64,000 bases of DNA, from contig MGVA01000027.1 of the NCBI GenBank assembly GCA_001800245.1, positions 90,559 through 154,558 on the forward strand, in the 5' to 3' direction. The notes under the pieces were generated by a model that was given only the letters and a program-made list of their open reading frames with translations, was not told where the DNA came from and did not search any database. This document shows positions 61,849-64,000 of this stretch, in pieces. How positions within the stretch are numbered: position 1 is the stretch's first letter; the number at the start of each line of letters is the position of its first letter. This stretch comes from Elusimicrobia bacterium RIFOXYA12_FULL_51_18 (lineage in GTDB: Bacteria; Elusimicrobiota; Elusimicrobia; Elusimicrobiales; UBA9959). A program made the translations under genes and the position numbers.

Positions 61849-63243
61849 ATGGAAAAGCCGATAGAAAAAGATCTTTCCAAAACGGTAAACCCGAACACTG
61901 TTCTGTTTATCACCGCTATAGCCTCCTTTTCCACGCCGTTCATGCTGTCCTCAATCAATATCGCCATGCCGGCCATCTCGCATGACCTCAATATGAGCGC
62001 CCTGGGCATGGGCTGGATCTCTCTCTCGTTCCTGCTGGCATCCACGGTCCTGCTTGTGCCGCTGGGCCGCGCGGCCGATCTCTACGGCCGTAAAAAAATA
62101 TTCACCACCGGCTTTATCATCTTCACGCTAACCTCCCTGTTCTGCGCGCTCGCCCGGACGCCTTGGCAGTTGATAATGTTCCGCACCCTGCAGGGCCTGG
62201 GCAGCTCCATGATCTTCGGCACGGCTATCGCCATACTCACCTCGGTCTATCCACCGGACAGGCGCGGCAGGGCGCTCGGTATGGTGTCCGCCTCGGTTTA
62301 CCTGGGACTTTCGCTGGGTCCGTTCCTGGGCGGGATACTTGTCCAGCAGTTCTCCTGGCGCGGCATTTTCTATTTCAACGTGCCGATAGGGCTCCTGGTA
62401 CTGTATTTGCTGTTCACCCGGATAAAAGGGGATTGGCGGGGGGTTGAAAACGAAACTTTTGACCTGAAAGGCTCGCTTATCTACAGCGCTTCACTGGTGG
62501 CGCTTATGTACGGCGCTTCCGCCATCACGACGCCGCGCAGTCCCTTATTGGTCCTAGCCGGGATCGCCGGCTTCGTCTGGTTTTTCCGTCACGAGACGCG
62601 TACGGCTTACCCGGTCCTGAATGCGCGGATGTTCCTTAAAAACAATGTCTTCGCCTTTTCAAGCCTGGCGGCGCTGCTTAACTATTGCGCTTCTTTCGCC
62701 ATCAGCTTTCTTTTAAGCCTGTATCTCCAATATGTAAAAGGCCTCAGCCCCCAGCAGGCCGGCGTAATTATGGTCTGCCAGCCGGTCTTCATGGTCCTTT
62801 TTTCTCCGGCCGCAGGGCGCCTCTCCGACAGGATAGAGCCCCGGATAGTCGCGTCCTGGGGGATGGCGCTGACTACGGCGGGGCTGCTCTTCTTTTCGCG
62901 CATAAACGCCATGACGCCTATGAGCATTATAATAGCCGGGCTATGCGTGCTCGGCCTGGGGCTGGCGTTTTTCTCCAGCCCCAACACCAACGCCGTCATG
63001 ACTTCAGTGGAAGCCAGGTCGTACAGCCTTGCCTCGGCCCTTCTGGCCACGATGCGGGTAGGCGGGCAGACATTGAGCATGGCGATAGTGATGCTCCTGT
63101 TCTCACTGATGATCGGCCAGGCCAAAATAGGTCCGGAGAACCTAGACCAGTTCGTCCGCAGTTTCCGCCTATCCATCTACATCTTCAGCGCCCTCTCCTT
63201 CCTAGGCATCTTCGCCTCATTAAAGCGAGGAAATGTAAGGTAA
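61849..63243 (+). CDS. MFS drug-exporter-like transporter (DHA2/EmrB type)
   Basis: 464-residue major facilitator with about 14 membrane segments. GRAADLYGRKKIFTTG (motif A), FRTLQGLGSSMIFGTAIAIL (motif B-like), and LGLSLGPFLGGILVQQFSWRGIFYFNVPIG (motif C region) mark the DHA2/EmrB-QacA drug:proton antiporter family. Substrate unknown. No regulator gene is adjacent, and no outer-membrane or membrane-fusion partner is seen. Divergent from the HD gene, with a 111-base gap. Confidence 0.85.
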   Translation: MEKPIEKDLSKTVNPNTVLFITAIASFSTPFMLSSINIAMPAISHDLNMSALGMGWISLSFLLASTVLLVPLGRAADLYGRKKIFTTGFIIFTLTSLFCALARTPWQLIMFRTLQGLGSSMIFGTAIAILTSVYPPDRRGRALGMVSASVYLGLSLGPFLGGILVQQFSWRGIFYFNVPIGLLVLYLLFTRIKGDWRGVENETFDLKGSLIYSASLVALMYGASAITTPRSPLLVLAGIAGFVWFFRHETRTAYPVLNARMFLKNNVFAFSSLAALLNYCASFAISFLLSLYLQYVKGLSPQQAGVIMVCQPVFMVLFSPAAGRLSDRIEPRIVASWGMALTTAGLLFFSRINAMTPMSIIIAGLCVLGLGLAFFSSPNTNAVMTSVEARSYSLASALLATMRVGGQTLSMAIVMLLFSLMIGQAKIGPENLDQFVRSFRLSIYIFSALSFLGIFASLKRGNVR

Positions 63244-63257
63244 ACCTGATACGTAGT

Positions 63258-63456
63258 CGAGGGGGAGTAGGGATACCTGGGCGTTCCAAGACCGGGTTTT
63301 ATGGGGAAGAAGCCCGGGGTCTTCCGCCGGCTGTGGAACGCGCCCGAAAGACAATGCTTTCGGGCTTGGCCGGTCCTCGCCGTTCCGGAGGAATTCGCTC
63401 CAGCCCCCGGACTTAAAACCCTAAATGGAACACCCAGGTATCCCTACTCCCCCTCG
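63258..63456. repeat. 199-bp inverted-repeat element with inner hairpins
   Basis: The outer arms are 31 bases each with one mismatch: 63258-63288 (beginning CGAGGGGGAGTAGGGATACC) and 63426-63456 (ending CTACTCCCCCTCG). Inside are a GACCGGG/CCCGGGGTC-type stem just after the left arm and a perfect GCCCGAAAG/CTTTCGGGC hairpin (63342-63365). It is either a small MITE-like element or a structured transcript 3' of the MFS gene. Confidence 0.75.
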
Positions 63457-63825
63457 CCTCCGCCTGATTTTTATTTAAAACGTTCCGCCTATAAGGCGTC
63501 GGATTTAATGACTTCAAAGTGACGACATATAAGAATGTGCGGATGGAACAATAAAGGTGTTTTGTGAATAAATACTATCTAATATTTTCAAACCAGTAGT
63601 AATTCTTTTTGAGGTTTGGCTGTTAATTAGTATAACTTGGATTTCTTCTTTTCAAAAAAAAGGATCGCGAGAGATACTAAAGAGTGAAATTCTTAAAATC
63701 CATTTTATTTTTATGTAATTAGGGATGTGGGGCGCTGTTTCAAGCATTGCAGAATCGTGGGAGGGTAATCGAATACGCATCAATTTCACTGGGCATATTT
63801 TTCATATAAGTTGGCGGCGACCACT

Positions 63826-63863
63826 GGGCGGGTAAATATAGATGTATCTATATTATGGGCGGG
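63826..63863. repeat. 9-bp palindrome flanked by GGGCGGG direct repeats
   Basis: AATATAGAT (63835-63843) and ATCTATATT (63846-63854) with a two-base centre, flanked by GGGCGGG at 63826-63832 and 63857-63863. Confidence 0.45.
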
Positions 63864-63954
63864 ATAAATATCACTCAGTTTAAAGAAAGCACCGGGGAAT
63901 AAGACGTAAGAAACGTGATGAGCGTAAGCTTCACGGAGGGGGCCTGCCGAGGGG

Positions 63955-63989
63955 TTGCCCTGGAGCCGCATAGCGGATGGGGGGCCCCG
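63955..63989 (+). repeat. Dispersed 35-bp repeat, copy 2
   Basis: TTGCCCTGGAGCCGCATAGC followed by GGATGGGGGGCCCCG, one mismatch to 47,841-47,875, same orientation. Confidence 0.7.
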
Positions 63990-64000
63990 CTTCTGGGGGA

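Larger units (their letters stand above)
63244..64000. other. 757-base gene-free right end with repeats
   Basis: No credible gene. It holds a 199-bp inverted-repeat element (63,258-63,456), an A+T-rich stretch (about 63,540-63,720), a 9-bp palindrome with direct repeats (63,826-63,863) and the second copy of the 35-bp dispersed repeat (63,955-63,989). Confidence 0.6.

Noticed and set aside
63786..63971. 61-residue minus-strand frame at the right end
   Set aside because: It spans the palindrome and the dispersed repeat, has no motif and no ribosome-binding site; treated as chance.

Overview
The window joins two parts. Positions 1 to about 17,110 are an integrated phage-like element, and 17,170 to 64,000 are a bacterial chromosome backbone. 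The backbone has a diderm-style gene set of moderately high G+C: alpha/beta glycyl-tRNA synthetase, a meso-diaminopimelate type MurE, a YidC/RnpA/MnmE/MnmG cluster, and a long mraZ to murG division and cell-wall cluster. The style of the genes suggests Elusimicrobiota or a related phylum, but that is an impression from gene content and not a demonstrated placement.

Phage-like element. Nearly all genes are on the minus strand, so transcription runs right to left. The order is an ECF-like sigma factor, a Panacea/SocA-like protein and a TIM-barrel-like zinc protein (14,863 to 11,918); a zinc-ribbon protein; a second sigma-like factor; a RecB-type nuclease; a Sak4-like ATPase; a DUF669-like protein; a DEAH helicase; a primase-helicase; a small nuclease; zinc-finger/HTH proteins; and the small and large terminase subunits, the latter running off the left edge. 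A large serine recombinase (15,417 to 17,108) points the other way at the right boundary. Its last codons run into a tRNA-like T-arm, the probable attachment junction. The most striking signal is a two-part promoter-like motif, GTTACTT, 15 bases, CGCC(T/C)AAT. It occurs twice in tandem before the sigma operon and once before the zinc-ribbon gene, always with the same spacing. It suggests an autoregulated phage sigma factor that switches on the replication operon.

Backbone. It starts with glyS and glyQ (minus strand) and a polytopic membrane protein. Next come a multi-hairpin repeat element, recO, and rpmH-rnpA-yidD-yidC-jag-mnmE-(membrane protein)-mnmG-rsmG, followed by a membrane protein and a membrane-anchored metalloprotease. 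The dcw cluster (33,600 to 46,570) runs mraZ-rsmH-(56-aa ORF)-ftsL-ftsI-(CsgG-like)-murE-murF-mraY-murD-ftsW-murG, preceded by a sigma70 promoter and four 10-bp-spaced MraZ-type boxes. It stops after murG without murC, ftsQ, ftsA or ftsZ. Further right are an Ldh2-type dehydrogenase, a membrane protein, a secreted trypsin-like protease and a metal-response island (ArsR/SmtB regulator with operator, SO_0444-type permease, metal-binding protein, Crp/Fnr regulator). Then come hisS, aspS, lipA, a membrane protein, a B12-binding radical SAM protein, a secreted lambda-endolysin-like enzyme, a secreted hypothetical, an HD hydrolase and an MFS exporter. The last 750 bases hold no gene but contain a 199-nt inverted-repeat element and a copy of a 35-bp dispersed repeat.
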